In this document: in pieces, positions 1 to 12,300 of the stretch
How the letters are laid out: each line of letters starts with the position of its first letter
Numbering within the stretch: the stretch's first letter is position 1
Source of the DNA: Amylostereum areolatum
Lineage: Eukaryota > Basidiomycota > Agaricomycetes > Russulales > Stereaceae
Length of the DNA stretch: 64,000 bases
Assembly: GCA_012932865.1 (NCBI GenBank)
Contig: SAXG01000012.1
Span: 682,001-746,000 of the forward strand
Direction of reading: 5' to 3'
Position numbers and translations under genes: made by a program
The notes under the pieces: generated by a model
What the model saw: the letters and a program-made list of their open reading frames with translations, nothing else
Databases searched by the model: none
What the model was told of the DNA's origin: nothing

Positions 1-373
1 AGGGTGAAGGTGGGTGTCAGTGGAAGCGGTCGGATACCGTGAATGACATGCATATATACCTGCCGAGATTGATCACAGTGGCTCTTCAGTACGCTGGATC
101 GCCGTTTCCAGCTGAGGCATATGGCTCCGTTGGGCGCTGGTGCGCTTGCCCCTTACATGAATGAAGCTCTCGGTTGGAGGCATGCACATGAGTATAGCAG
201 CACGTCTTCCGATCGAGACGTTGAACCGTATAGCCTTTTCATCCTACCCTTTACCTCTCCTTGCTGCATTGTTACCCTCCACATTAGTCAAGACCAAGAG
301 AACCTCATGAGGCTAAGGAATCGTGGATACCGCACATACGGTCAAGAGCAGTATATTCGCGGTTGTACGGATG

Positions 374-1573
374 CTAAGAAGTGGATTTAACAATCTCGCT
401 TTCGGGTCGAGACGCGTAGCCGGTCCACGACTACCAAACTTTGAGAACAACAAACAGTGTATCGGAAATAGCCTGCTCACCTCGTCGTATATCGCTACCC
501 GAGATGACTCGGCGATGAGCTTGAGCCCGAGATAGAGCACCCCCGCGGTCATGCCACTTCCACAGCTCGCTGTAACGCTTCTGTTTCCCTCCAGGATCTG
601 CTTCGCGTGCTCCTCGCCCACGGCATCTACCAAAGCGCGTTTGAGTTCGTCAGGTGGAAGATAAGTCGTATAGGTCTTGTCGGAGTTGGGAACAGCGTGT
701 GATTGAAGTAAAACATTGAAGGGAAGCGAAAAGGACTTGGGAATGTGACCAGAGGAAAGGCCAGGGCGCGGTTCAGGGTCGACGCCGAGGTACCTTTGAA
801 GAGCAGTCGGCCATGATGCGGAGGCAGGGTACTATTGGGCATACATACCTGCCGCGGGAACGCGCATCGAGAACAAGTTCGGCATCTACATTCGAGACTA
901 ACTCATCCTTTGCGTTTGACACCATCTGTTCATAACCTGTCACACATCAGACGACGGGCTGGCAACGAAGAAAGGGGGCGACGACGTACTTCTAACAGAA
1001 TCGGATTGCATTGTGGGGATCGGGTAGTTTCCTCGAGGTGAATCGTCAACAGGGCCACTCTCGACTGGTAGCCCGTGCACTTCCCAGCTCGGTAGACCTC
1101 CATCAAGTACACTGGATTTGTCGTGACCAAAGGATTTGAGCATGAAGAGTGCCCGCGGGGATGAGAAGATACCGACGGAGTCATAGCTGTAGCGGTGGTC
1201 TCTAAGCGTGACAGCCACAACGACGATGGTGAAGGACGCGCATTACGACATGGGTAGATGGACTGACACCGAAGGCCTCTAGGGGAAATTCAATACGATA
1301 ACAGTATGCGACAACCCATACGAACGCACCAAGAGCATGTGCGAAGGTTGGTCCACTAGGCATCATATGTCTCAATCCGAGGGAGTTCGGGCTGGCGACT
1401 TCGTCTAGATCTAAGTACCGTGCGCCGGGGATGCGCCTCGAGAGAAATTCTTGCTTTGCATTACGTGGAGAGTTGGGCATGTGCCAGCTTGCATCGAGAA
1501 TAGATACATCGGTTGTGGATCTAAGTTCGTGGAGTTGGGAAGGGGAGAGGAGGAGGGGAACCTTGGAGGACAT
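374..1573 (-). CDS. TUM1: Mitochondrial-type sulfurtransferase (thiosulfate/3-mercaptopyruvate, two rhodanese domains)
   Basis: Seen: two rhodanese repeats on the minus strand. The N-terminal repeat reads LLSPSQLHELRSTTDVSILD, then RRIPGARYLDLDEV, and has no catalytic Cys (the inactive domain). The C-terminal repeat carries the active loop CGSGMTA, with its Cys codon at about 562-564. The last exon is short and ends in IVKSTS with a stop at 374-376. Known: the CGSGxTA loop is typical of 3-mercaptopyruvate sulfurtransferases; Tum1 moves sulfur to the tRNA thiolation/urm1 pathway. I chose the ATG at 1573 (MSSKVPLLL). An in-frame ATG at 1753 would add a Ser/Arg-rich leader but nearly reaches the start of the divergent neighbour. 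At least three short introns are needed. The function call is firm; the substrate preference is inference. Confidence 0.85.
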
Positions 1574-1771
1574 AGATCTAGAAGAAGAGGAAGAGCTACG
1601 ACCGAGAAGTTTAATGCCGGAAGAAAGCAGGGCCAGAGGATCGGAGACTGGAGGACATGTTCGAATTGGAGGATCACTGGGATGTGGTGAGCAACTCCAA
1701 CTTGGACCCGGGCCGCGAGTCTCTTGGGCATCTGCGCGTCTCTGCGCGTTCACCCTCTGCTGCCGACCACA
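1574..1771. promoter_or_regulatory. Shared promoter between TUM1-like gene and V-ATPase subunit C
   Basis: This 198 bp interval separates the two divergent start codons and must hold both promoters and 5' leaders. I see no clear TATA box. If the sulfurtransferase uses its upstream ATG, the interval shrinks to about 18 bp, which argues for the shorter protein. Confidence 0.5.
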
Positions 1772-3369
1772 ATGCCGTCAGACCAAAGTACCTGGCTCGT
1801 CGCAGTCCCTCAGGATGGCGACTCGGAGGGCGCTCTCCAGGAACTCTCCTCCAAGCTGTCACAACAATCGAAGTCCTTTTCTCATAACAGCATAGGACAG
1901 CTTTATATACCCACCTTCAAGGTCTGTCAGCTCTTCCTCATCGCTTCACTTCTCTCATCTCCCGCAGACGGGAACGTTGGATGCCCTCATCGCCCTTTCA
2001 GAAGATCTCCCAAAGCAGGAGCTCTTCTTCACCTCCACCGTCGCAAAGATCGTCGATACTCTCCGCAATCTCCTGAACAACGACCCTTCCAAGTTATCTC
2101 AGCATGTTCTCGTGAACGAACAATCTGTCGATGCATATCTTCTGGAGGACTGGAGGTGGAACGAAGGCCGATATGGTACTCAACGCACGTTAAGGGAGAT
2201 GGCCGACGTATTGAACAAAGTATGTCGGATCCAGTTGTCTCGGGACAGCTTATTGAGTAGAATGGCGCAGGAAATGAACTCGATCGACAACGTGATGAAG
2301 ACCAAGCTGAACAACTATAACCTGGCCAAGGGGTCCTTGACGCAACTACAAAGGAAGAAGACGTACGTGAGCTTGCGTTTCGCCCGATGTGAATTCCTCT
2401 GCTCACCTGGATGGTAGCGGGAATCTCTCCGTGAGATCACTCGCGGATATTGTGTCCAAGGACGACTTCATACAAGACTCAGAGTACCTTGAAACGCTCT
2501 TGATCGCCGTTCCAAAGTTCGTCTCCTTCCTCTGGACTGGCGAAACACATTCTGAACATCGGCAGAAACCTCGTCAAAGAGTGGTACGCTCGTTACGAGC
2601 AACTCACGGCGATGGTCGTGCCACGTTCAACATCGTGAGTGGTGTACGCGCTTTTCACCGCTCCTCCTTCATTCACACTCTGTACAGTGTTGTAGAGTCA
2701 GATGATGATTACACCCTGTTTTCCGTCGTGATATTCCGAAGAGTACGCGACGACTTCACTCAGAAGTGCCGAGAACTCAAGTACGTCGGGGCATCAAGTA
2801 GCCCTTACTGTGGACTCATTTCGGACAGATATCTGGTACGGGACTTCCAATACTCGGACGATCAGGTCGCCAAAGAGCGTGAAGAACTCGACATGGCGGA
2901 CACGACCGAGAAGGAGCTTTGGGTGTGTCACGCGTCTCCCGCCCCCCTTAACTTTTCCTGAATGTCATTTTATGATAGACGGAACTTCTCCGACTGGCAC
3001 GAACCAACTTCTCCGAGGCTTTTCAGATCCTTGTCCACCTCAAAGTTATGCGGCTTTTCATCGAGAGCGTACTACGATACGGTCTTCCGGCAAATTACGT
3101 CGGTATAGCTATCAAGGTGTGTTTGTCGCAATTCACAGAACCACCCCCTTCCTAATTGATCGTGCTCGTACCAGCCTGAACCCAACACCACGAAGCGGGT
3201 CCTCTCTTTGTTGCAGTCACACTTCGCTTACCTTTCTCCACGTTCCGGTGGGGCTAAATCGTCATCAGCAGGCGGAACGAACGACGACTTTGTAGGAGAG
3301 TACCAGTCCTTACTTGAGCAGGAGTTCTTCAATTTTGTCATGTTCGAGGTGCCGTGGATCACGAGTTGA
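1772..3369 (+). CDS. VMA5: V-type proton ATPase subunit C
   Basis: Subunit C sits in the peripheral stalk of the V1 sector of the vacuolar proton pump and takes part in reversible V1-V0 disassembly. Seen: start MPSDQSTWLVAVPQDGDSEG; then DALIALSEDLPKQELFF, EMNSIDNVMKTKLNNYNLAK, NLSVRSLADIVSKDDFI, EYLETLLIAVPK, WYARYEQLTAMVVPRS, KEREELDMADTTEKELW, and the C-terminus EQEFFNFVMFEVPWITS. These match the subunit C family in order along the whole length (about 390 residues). I checked phase at several GT-AG junctions (for example FK/TGTLDAL and LNK/EMNSID) and found no break. Confidence 0.93.
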
Positions 3370-3791
3370 GGGTGCTAGCGAGGGACTGTCTACTTCTATT
3401 AATATATCGGTCCCTTTTCATTACCAGCAACGGACCGTTTTCTACTTGATCGGGATTACCGCCAGCAGGGAGAGAAATGACATAAAAATATGACCAGCCC
3501 ACTGCGTAGGAACATTCGGGATAAAATATGGTACAAACGTCGACGAAACGGGAGGCACAGAGCGAAGAGAGGGGAAAAGCAGATAGAACAGGTGCGGGGT
3601 AGATATTTGAGATATGTACGAGATGGGGAGTAGTGTTGGATGACAAGGACTTTGCGGGAAAAAGAAAGGGTTGATTACTGCAGTCAATGCTCGATGTCCC
3701 ATTGTGATACAAACTTTTACATGCACAGTATTTCGCCCTCCCAGTTGTGAACTGTGTGTTGTGTCGGCGGTCAAGGAAAGAACCCGAGAAT
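3370..3791. other. Intergenic, convergent gene ends
   Basis: This 422 bp stretch lies between the stop codons of VMA5 (plus) and the KH-domain gene (minus). It should hold both 3' UTRs. The open frames on the minus strand here are Phe/Ser-rich and look non-coding. Confidence 0.5.
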
Positions 3792-6700
3792 CTATAGTCC
3801 CAGGTTGGAGATGACGCGCGAAACCTCTTCTATAGACTCGTCGTCGATGGTATGACCCGACCTGCGCATGCCCGTTCCGATGGGTGCGCGTCCAGAAGAT
3901 GATGGTCCATACACGCTAGGAAACGATGGCGCTGTTGCGGAAGATGGGCTCGAACTTGGTCCTGTATCACCAATGGAGTTTGTTGGGGAGTCGGGAGGTG
4001 GATACCGCGCGGCATTCTCAGATATGCGAGATAACGAGTAGGTCAGGTCCAGCGACTGGGCGCGGTTGGTGAGCGAACGAGGCTTCAATCCTGTGTCCTT
4101 CAGTTTTGCTTCCATCATGAGATCCGACATACGCGGCTCGTCACCCAATCGCGTTCGCGATGCGAGGGATGCACCTTGAGGCAAGCTCTCGTCGGCGTGC
4201 GACATAGATAAGAATCGTCCATGCCGACCTATAGGTGGCTGAGGTGCCCAGTAGTCGTTGATGGAAGGAGGGGGGAGATAACTCGTCTGGCTTTCGAGAC
4301 TTTCCTGCGCCTCATCGAGATGATAGATGTATGACGGGGAGTTGTTGAATAATGCCTTGACATCCGGTGAGGAGTTCGCCATCCTGAGTCTCCTGTCCAT
4401 CATCGGTTCCGGTCGAGAGAAGTCAGCCGAACCTGAAGAGAAGAGAGATCAATAGGTTATTGAGACAGAAGGGCATTAGTTATTGACCTCGAGTCCGCGG
4501 CATAGTTGACAAGACTTTACTGTCGAAGTGTGGGAACGCCTCAGCGAAAGAATCGCCTCGCTTATGTGTGTGCGCCGTCGGTGAGGGGTAGACATGGACA
4601 TTGTGGTTCAGGAGCCATTGTTCAAGCATTTCACGCGCAGTAACAAGGAAGTCGCTGTTGCTTCGCTGGCACCTGAACTTGAAGGAAGATTCCGTGGGCG
4701 TCTCGGCGCCCGACGCGCTGTTGACTGTTTTCAAGTTGGGGGAGATCACGACCTGCAGCTCGCGCTTTATCTGTTCCACAAATGCGCTGAACTCGGTAGA
4801 AGCGCATAAGATGTGCAGGTCAGCCTGCGGAGGAACAGCCATATCAGCCTCAAAGGGGACGTGATCCTGGATTGCGGTCAGTAGATGCGGGATCAGATGA
4901 TGTATATAGTTACCAGGAGCATAGTGGCGGCGATTTGGAGTTGACTCTCTGGACCAAATATTGTGACAGCATCCGAGGCTGTCTCCTTGTCGGGGAACCT
5001 GAATCTCGCGTTCGTCTTGTTCTCAATGTCGCGAATGAAAATGCTTTTTTCTCCCAAGAGAGTACGATGATAGCGGCGAGGGATAATGACAGTTTCGGTT
5101 AAATAGTCCTTGTCCTGTTGGAACCATGAGGGTGTAAGCGAGGAGAACTAAGATGGACTGACTTACTTTGGGGTTCACAAGCTCCATTACGGATTGTTTT
5201 AGATTATCCAGATTAATAGCATTTTTGGCGGGGGTGCGCGCCACGACGTTGTCTTCATTATCGTTATATCCACCCAGCGCGGCGAACTCCTCCGCATTAG
5301 AGAATTTGACGTAGACACCGTACTTCTTCATGATCCTTTGGATACTGCGACCGCCAACACCGATTATGCGTTTGTGGTATGACTCTGGCACATGGAATGA
5401 TATCTCCGCTGGCAGCTCTTCTTGCAGAAGAGCCAGGCCTTGTAGCACAGACAAATCGGTGCCAGCAATGTCGATCAAGAAATTGTGGTCATTCAAGGTC
5501 TCGAACTTGATCTTGACGTTCGATGTCTGCATGATTTTATTGATCTTCCCATTCTTCTTGCCACTGATGAAATCACGGTGTTCATTCGCCAGTTCGATCT
5601 GGAAGCGGATCTCGTGGTGGAAGGCCTGACAACACGCTCAGCATGTCACTAGTCATAGAAGATCATGACGACCAACCTTGACAGCATCAAGCTCCATGAT
5701 CATGTTGATAGCATTGCGAACCTCGTGTTCCAGCCCGTGCATCTCGAAGGACATACTCTTGAACACAACCTCGGCACCCGTCGAACTAGATAGCTGCTTG
5801 ATGACGTTGGTTACTTGGGTAGGCGTAAGGGAGGGCGGAGGCAGCAACGGATTGAACTGCGCAGGGAGTAGCCATAATGACGCAACATAAAATTGGCAGG
5901 ACTAGGATGAAAATGTCAATTGACGACAGGTAGATGAATACAGGTTGCTCTACCAATTGCATGACAGAACGAATGGTTCGTTGAATATTGACTCGGTGAT
6001 CACCGTATACAGTGATGAGGCTCGTCGAGCTGCCGATGGGAGGAAAGCTGATGAAGGTTGCGTTGTCGTTCATGATAGCCTTCAAATCGTCTGCACGATC
6101 CAAAACCATCCAATCCAACTTGCGGGGTAGAATAGCGGTATCCCTCGAAATGATGCCTTTACTCTGAGATTGAAAGTAATTAGGGCCCAGAGGTTCACGC
6201 AATCACGTAAGATTACCTTGTTCAATGACACCTGCAGGAGCATGTCTTTAGCGCGCTGGACACCATAAAACTCGCCTGTGATCCAAATGGAGTTCTTCGA
6301 CTGACGCACAGGGCTTCCCATACCCGAGGACGCGCCAGAAGGTTGGGTGGTCGTATCAGGGCCTACCAAGCCCTGAAGGGGGGACGGGTAGTAGATGTTT
6401 GTCGCGGTCTCCTCTTGTATCGATTGCAAGACACTTCGCTTGCGGCCGGCGACGATGGCTTGCAGCTTCTGGTCGATCTCACAAAAGTCTGCGTGAAGAC
6501 CGCTCTGGAGAAATGGGTTAAGGCCTTCTTCGAAAGGGAGGACGAACACCTGCCGCACCATTTCATCAAGCATAACCAGTAGCCTGGCTCGTGCCCTCTC
6601 AATTGCGTCTCCCTGTCCGGTAATGACCAGCTCGCAGACTCGTTCGGTCTCAAGGCCCGACCATCCTGCGCTGCTACTGATTCCGTCCGGCGGTGTGCGC

Positions 6701-7250
6701 GTCGAGAGGGAGAGGGGGCTATTGACAACAGCGATGTGGGCGAGGGTGAGAGAGGCAATCTCGTCCAGGCGGCGACGGACTTCGGGCTTTAGAGAGGGCT
6801 TAGACGAAGGGTAATCAAGAACCTCCGAGCGTGCCACCCTAATTGAGGCGCGATTCTGTGAAAGAAGGATATGAGGGAGAAAGAATGGCCGAGGCGAATG
6901 CAACTGACCGGAACAGGGCACTCTTTCAAGATCATACCCCGCGCGAACAGCACTTGTTGGTAAGCCCCTGAAACGAGAAAGTTCCAGCCGGTACCATGAT
7001 CTGCGATACCATAGGAAACGTGGCAGCCTTGGGTGGTCATGGCCAGCATGGTGATCTTCTGGACGGCCTCCGAGTCGGAAGGAGTAGGTGCTACGTGAGC
7101 GTCGGGGTAGCCATTGGAGTAGGGATTTGAGAAGGGGGGTTGTGCATAGGGATCCTGATGATTGTTCGAATGGAAGTCAAGGGAGGAGGAGGGAGAATGA
7201 GTGTGGCGAGAACGACGAGGGTAGGAGAAGGCGGTTGTGTAGATATCCAT
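3792..7250 (-). CDS. Multi-KH-domain RNA-binding protein (BicC/vigilin-like; possible Khd4 orthologue)
   Basis: Seen: exons joining into a protein of roughly 950 residues with at least four KH-type segments. Examples are KLQAIVAGRKRSVLQSIQEE, ISGKKNGKINKIMQTSNVKI (GKKNGK turn), RIIGVGGRSIQRIMKKYGVY (GVGG turn) and TLLGEKSIFIRDIENKTNAR. The N-terminus (MDIYTTAFSYPRRSRHTH) and C-terminus (VSRVISNLGL) are Ser/Pro-rich and low in structure. Known: tandem KH proteins bind single-stranded RNA; in the basidiomycete Ustilago, Khd4 is a multi-KH mRNA regulator of hyphal growth. Orthology to Khd4 is my inference from domain layout only. Start 7250 is the first ATG of the Pro/Ser-rich first exon. About seven introns. 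Confidence 0.8.
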
Positions 7251-7559
7251 AGGGGCGAATATAGACTCTTACGAGCGCGAATAAGCTGAAGGCGGGGGTA
7301 TGGAGACGATGGGGGGTATTTTGAAACGGGCGGGGACGAGGACGTCGTGGCCGCGAGCGAAGAAAGGCGGGCGTGAAGAAAGGGGGAGAACTTGTTGGGT
7401 CGAACGAACGAATGCCAGTGCAATCAAGCACGCTCGCGCTCGTTCACCCCACCCGGCCGTTGCCGTCGCCGTCCATGCATTACTTTAGGCCTTGGTAATT
7501 ATCCACTGCTTATTTAACAAAGTTACTACTTGAAGCTTGACCCTCTGCTACCTCTAGTT
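7251..7559. other. Promoter region of KH gene / 3' end of RBR ligase gene
   Basis: This 309 bp lies upstream of the KH gene start and downstream of the RBR ligase stop, all on the minus strand. It holds a G-rich stretch and repeated CGCTCG/GCGAACGA-like words near 7360-7450. No further gene is seen. Confidence 0.4.
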
Positions 7560-9227
7560 CTACACCCACTCAAAGAGACCCATCGGCTGCCACTCGTCCT
7601 CCACCGTCTCCACGTCGAACAGCTTCTGGTAGCACGGTAGTCCAGCCGTCGAGAAATGCGCATAAGGTTTATTCCCGTCCAGCCTCATCCCGCAACGATA
7701 GCAAAAATGCGTCTTGCACCGTCCGCATGTCATCTGAGTACAGACTCATCAGCGTTCGTTCTCTCCATGCACGAGCACAACCCTTACGTGATTGCAACCC
7801 GCCGACTTCTCCACGTGAATATTGCAGTTCGGGCAAGCCATTGTGCTACTTCTCAGCCATTCTCGGTTCGCCTGCTCTTCCTGGAATCTGACCACCATAC
7901 GCGCTAGGTTTCGAGCTCCGTACCGCTGTTCCAGCATCTTCCGTCCTGAAGATCCTTCTGGTAGCTGCATATACTCGTCAAGGAACTTCTCCGATTGTGG
8001 TATCGGACATTCGCTCAGTGTGCCGTGCCTGTGACAACGTAAGACACGATTGTCCATACATTTGACAACTCACCATGTACGACGACAGAACGAACAGAAT
8101 GAATAGTTGCATGATGCACAGGTTCGAAGCCTCTCCCAACCAGAGCCGTCCTCTTCGAGATCTGTCGGTTTTGGCACCGGGGCCTGGCATAGATCCATGG
8201 GACAGTGGACAACAGTGGGATCTATACGTGAACGTTCAATCAAAACACACGACAGCTTTGGAAATGCGACATGCCTTGATCGAACATTCGCTTCGCACTC
8301 AACCATTTCCAGCGTTGGACTTCGTCTTCCGTGACAACCCGACGAACTTCATCTTCATTCGCCTGCCGGGCGTCCTTGACGCATGCAGGGTCAAGGCAAG
8401 CGACTCGGCCCACGTCTCCTTCGGCGATATACAGTTTCCAGCCGTCCTCGAGACAATCGCGACAGAATACATGGCCGCAGCTGAGCTTTAAACATCGGGA
8501 ACCCTTGCGCGAGGTTAAACATACGCCACATGGGTAAGAATTCAGCGAGAACAAAGATTGCTGGGCCTGTGCATCGTGGGCGGAGAGAAATTGGGAAAGT
8601 AGATGTGGTTGTGGATGCAAGATCCTGCGGTGGAATGAATCAAAGAGACGGTCTTAAATGAAACGTGCGAACATACGTCACTACACCTTTCTTGTTCACC
8701 TGTGAAAAATGACCCATGTCCTTGAGAAATTCCGCGCTGCGTAGCCATTCCACCCAATTATAGAGAACACCTTCACCTGGCTGCCACATCTGAAGTAACT
8801 TTTGTCGTAATTGTGTCTGGCCCAGAAACCATGTCCTAGTAATATGAAGCGATAGAATTTGTGGGGGTAGGTGCAAAGGGTACGTCGGAGGTAGGACGAA
8901 CTCCAGAAAGATAGGAGGTAGGGATGAGAGAGTGAGAGAGCGGGTATTGGGCTCGAAGCCGTTGGCCGAGGCGCACAGCTGGTCTTGTGGGATGGCTCCT
9001 GAATCCTTGCACAGAACTACAGTCACCTGGTCTCCAAGCTCCACTTGTATGTTAAATTTGTGAACACCCCTGGAGATGTCGCTAGAGATACACTCGGGAT
9101 AGATGGCCTGTCGAATGACTTTGAGTCGGAATGCTTCAAAAATGATGTGGTCATCTACCTCGAGCACTTGCTGTTCTTCCTGTTGCAGTTCAGCACATAT
9201 GGCGGCATCGTGAATGTCGTCGGCCAT
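7560..9227 (-). CDS. ITT1: RWD-RBR E3 ubiquitin ligase (RNF14/Itt1-like)
   Basis: Seen in order: an N-terminal RWD-like domain starting MADDIHDAAICAELQQEEQQ with VLPPTYPLHLPPQI; a RING1 with CGVCLTSRKGSRCLKLSCGH, VFCRDCLE and CLDPAC; an IBR with CPMDLC and CASCNYSFCSFCRRTWHG; and a RING2 with ACPNCNIHVEKSAGCNHMTC, CGRC, FCYRCG. It ends in DEWQPMGLFEWV. The Cys in the CNHMTC context of RING2 is the position of the catalytic thioester Cys in RBR ligases. Known: RNF14-type ligases act on stalled ribosomes and translation factors; yeast Itt1 affects translation termination. Start 9227 is chosen because RWD homology begins there. It is divergent from URB2, so this pair may share a promoter. Confidence 0.9.
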
Positions 9228-9393
9228 CTTGTGCGATGCTAAAGCGCGAGAAGCGAGTCTCGAGATGAAGGTGGATGCATGAAAGGGTATATTTTGTAGA
9301 TTTGTAATGAGCCACTTCACGAGCGTCACGGGCCGTTACTCCGGACAATACTCCTCCGGGAAATTTGGCAGCGTCTCGCTGCCTGTTTGGACC
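9228..9393. promoter_or_regulatory. Shared promoter between RBR ligase and URB2
   Basis: 166 bp separate the two divergent start codons. A TATATTTT-like stretch lies at about 9289-9296. Nothing else is evident. Confidence 0.4.
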
Positions 9394-12300
9394 ATGGCGT
9401 ACCACCAATCTTCCCTTCATTTCTCTCGCGCCCTGAAAGCATCTACCGATCCGCCAAAAGCAGGAGAACCTTTCAAAATTCAGATCGCTGAACAAGCTTG
9501 GAACGCTACTTCATTCCACGTCCCCAACAAAAGCGAGATAATCGTTGGCTTCATTCTGACCCGTTTGTTCAAGGATAGAACAAGAGACCCGTGCGCGTGG
9601 TTTTGCGACTTCTGGAATACTGAACCTCATTTTCATGACGCAGGTCAACGAACTCTGTGTTAGACTTGCAATACTGGGATTTGCTTGCAAATGTTCTCAC
9701 TTCCCCGGTTTCTCAACCCTCAATCGAACCCTCCTTCGCACATAAAACATGGCTAGTACTCTTGTTGAACAGGACACCCATCGCACCTATTGTCACGTCC
9801 CTGCTCCTGCTTTGCTCCAAGCTTGACCAGCAAGACAGGCGATTACTCCATGACACAGCCTCCAGATCCTTGACTTTGCTGTGGTCACTGGGTGTTCAAA
9901 AATGCAGCGCGGAAGTTCTGTTGGACTGCTTCGGTGCTGTCCTTCAGGTTCCCTTCGACGAAGAAGATAGTGGCTATCTGAAAATTAGCTGTCTGGTGAC
10001 GTCGTCGCTGCGAACCGTGTTTGGCCATGCGTCTCACAAGAAAAAGGTGCACACATACAAGCTACAGCTCTACGTCACACTAACAAAAAAAATTGCATTC
10101 AGCTTCATCAGATATTTCTTCAGGCGCACCTCGAAAGTTGGATACATCACGTTCATTGTGCTTGTCAAAGAAGCTGTAATGACGACGCATTTTCGGCCAC
10201 ATATGCCACAGGCATAGAGATAATCTTCAATGTCGATACCTTTCAACAGATATCCGAGGACCCTGCTTCTAGCCCTCTATTTGCATCACTGACGACTTCT
10301 CAATCCCATCCAGCGATTCTTTCCAGTCTCCCGCTGCTTTTCCGCTCTTTTTCCCAAGCAGTGCGTAAAAATCGGTCCCTATCAGGCCAAGGACAGTCCC
10401 TGGTCAGAATGGCGCGTCCTATCGCGATGAGATTTTTCTCCGCATGCGAGAACTATCTCAAGCATCAACCTAACGCAGACCAGGTGGCAATGTGGACTGC
10501 ACGGCGTGGATTGTTGGAGGTGGTTGAAGCGGACAACCTGTTGGTAGTTGGGCAACTAGAAGGGCAAGAAGAACTACGGGACGACGTTCGCTTATCCGCA
10601 AGTTTGTTGGGGCCTGTAGGTATGCGGTCTGTTCTCATAAGGCTTATTTTGCCCGACTGATTTTCCTATGCATAGCCTCTGCTTGCACGGCTTTGGCCCT
10701 CAAATGTCTCTGCATTATTTCTCTCATTGACCACGACCTTGTTGAAGCGCGCATCTCATCCATTCTTTCCAGCCTCCTTTGCCTCCCGTCTTCGCCGGAA
10801 ATGGTTCTCTTGGCTTCAGAACTTCTCTCGCTTTTTCTCAGTCATCACAGCAAGGCGCGCACGCTCCCTGCGTTGCTTTCTCACATCCTCCGATCTGTTA
10901 TGGATTTATCAAAAGACCTGTTTCTGGGTAACATGTACTCTCGAACGGCAACATCCCCCCTCCTCTCTCGCGAATACTTATCCAAACTCTCAAAAGCAAT
11001 CGGCTCCTTTGTTACTCCAGGCCAGGTCGCGTCCACTGCCAAAGACGCTCTCTCCATGTTGACAGACGCTTACGAAAAATTCGCTTTGGCTGAAAGGCAA
11101 GGTTCGGCCGATCGCGGGGTGGGTCCACGGAAGAAATCTCGTAAATCAGATCCCGGAGTACAGTCGACAAGCGACGAGGTGCAGATTTTTGCCGTGTCGT
11201 TTGTACACACAGCAACCTTGGCGTTGACAGTCATCCGCGCCCTTCCTCAAAATACCGTCGTAGAGAGCGTACAGGTGGATATCCAGCAGTCGATCGACGT
11301 CGTTCTTCGGGGACCTGTTCAAAGCGCATTTAACACCGCCCTGCAATCGTTAGAAGGAACAAATAACGATGACAGGAGAAGATCTCGGCAGGAAGACCTT
11401 TCGTCGGTCCAGGTTGTCGGTGCCGCCGCGTTACGATTCATGCGTGCGGTTGAGGCGTCTAATGGGTTAGGCGTTCCCGTCGAGGTTTCGAGTGACGCTG
11501 AGACTACCCTTGTCGGAAGCCTGGGCACTGACGATATCCTACCCGAGTTTTACCTCGAAATTGTACGTTGCTGTCACGAACATCAGATGCATGTCCTGAC
11601 TGGAGTAGGCCCGCTTTCTATTGGAGCGCTCGATTCGAATCGCATTCATCCGCAAAGACCGAGTTATAGATGCTATCTTGACCTACCTGGAAACTCACTT
11701 GCCTCCTGCACATCTAAGCGCCACTTCGTGGTCTGGTTTCGCGGCGGAGCTCGACCTCCAAGGTGGAGGGAAGGAAGCTGTTTCTGTCGGCTTGTTGCGG
11801 TTGGTGTTGGATAGGTACCTGCCGGTTCTCGAGTAGGTCAAATTTTTCCACATGTGTCACCCTTAATTAATTTTTTCTGTGAGGGCTTATGGTCCTGCTC
11901 AACATCGAGGACGAGTCATCGAGCTTATTCTCAAGATTTGCGCCCACACGCCCACGCCAGTTGGTCCATCAGAAATGCTGTCCCCCTCAATCGTTGTTAT
12001 AGAATGTCTGCATTCTGCCCAATTCTGGGAGCAATCCAACCTACGTTGTGAGTGGTATGTCCAAACTCCCATTTTCCTGTGTAACGGACATCTATAGCGT
12101 CATTTATGGCTGCTGTCGATACCAAGCTGGAAAGCCTTGATGATGTGGATATATTGGAGACTGGGAAGATAGCTCCGCAATCTTCGGACGGATCCGGGCC
12201 CACACACGCACAAGTTGACGAGGCCATCCAGGCTTACAATATACTACTATACACTCCCGGGGAGTACTTGTCTCGTTCTGCAAGAGTGGGCCTTCTTCGA

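Noticed and set aside
9045..9242. Plus-strand frame inside the RBR ligase gene
   Set aside because: Antisense shadow of the RWD exon.
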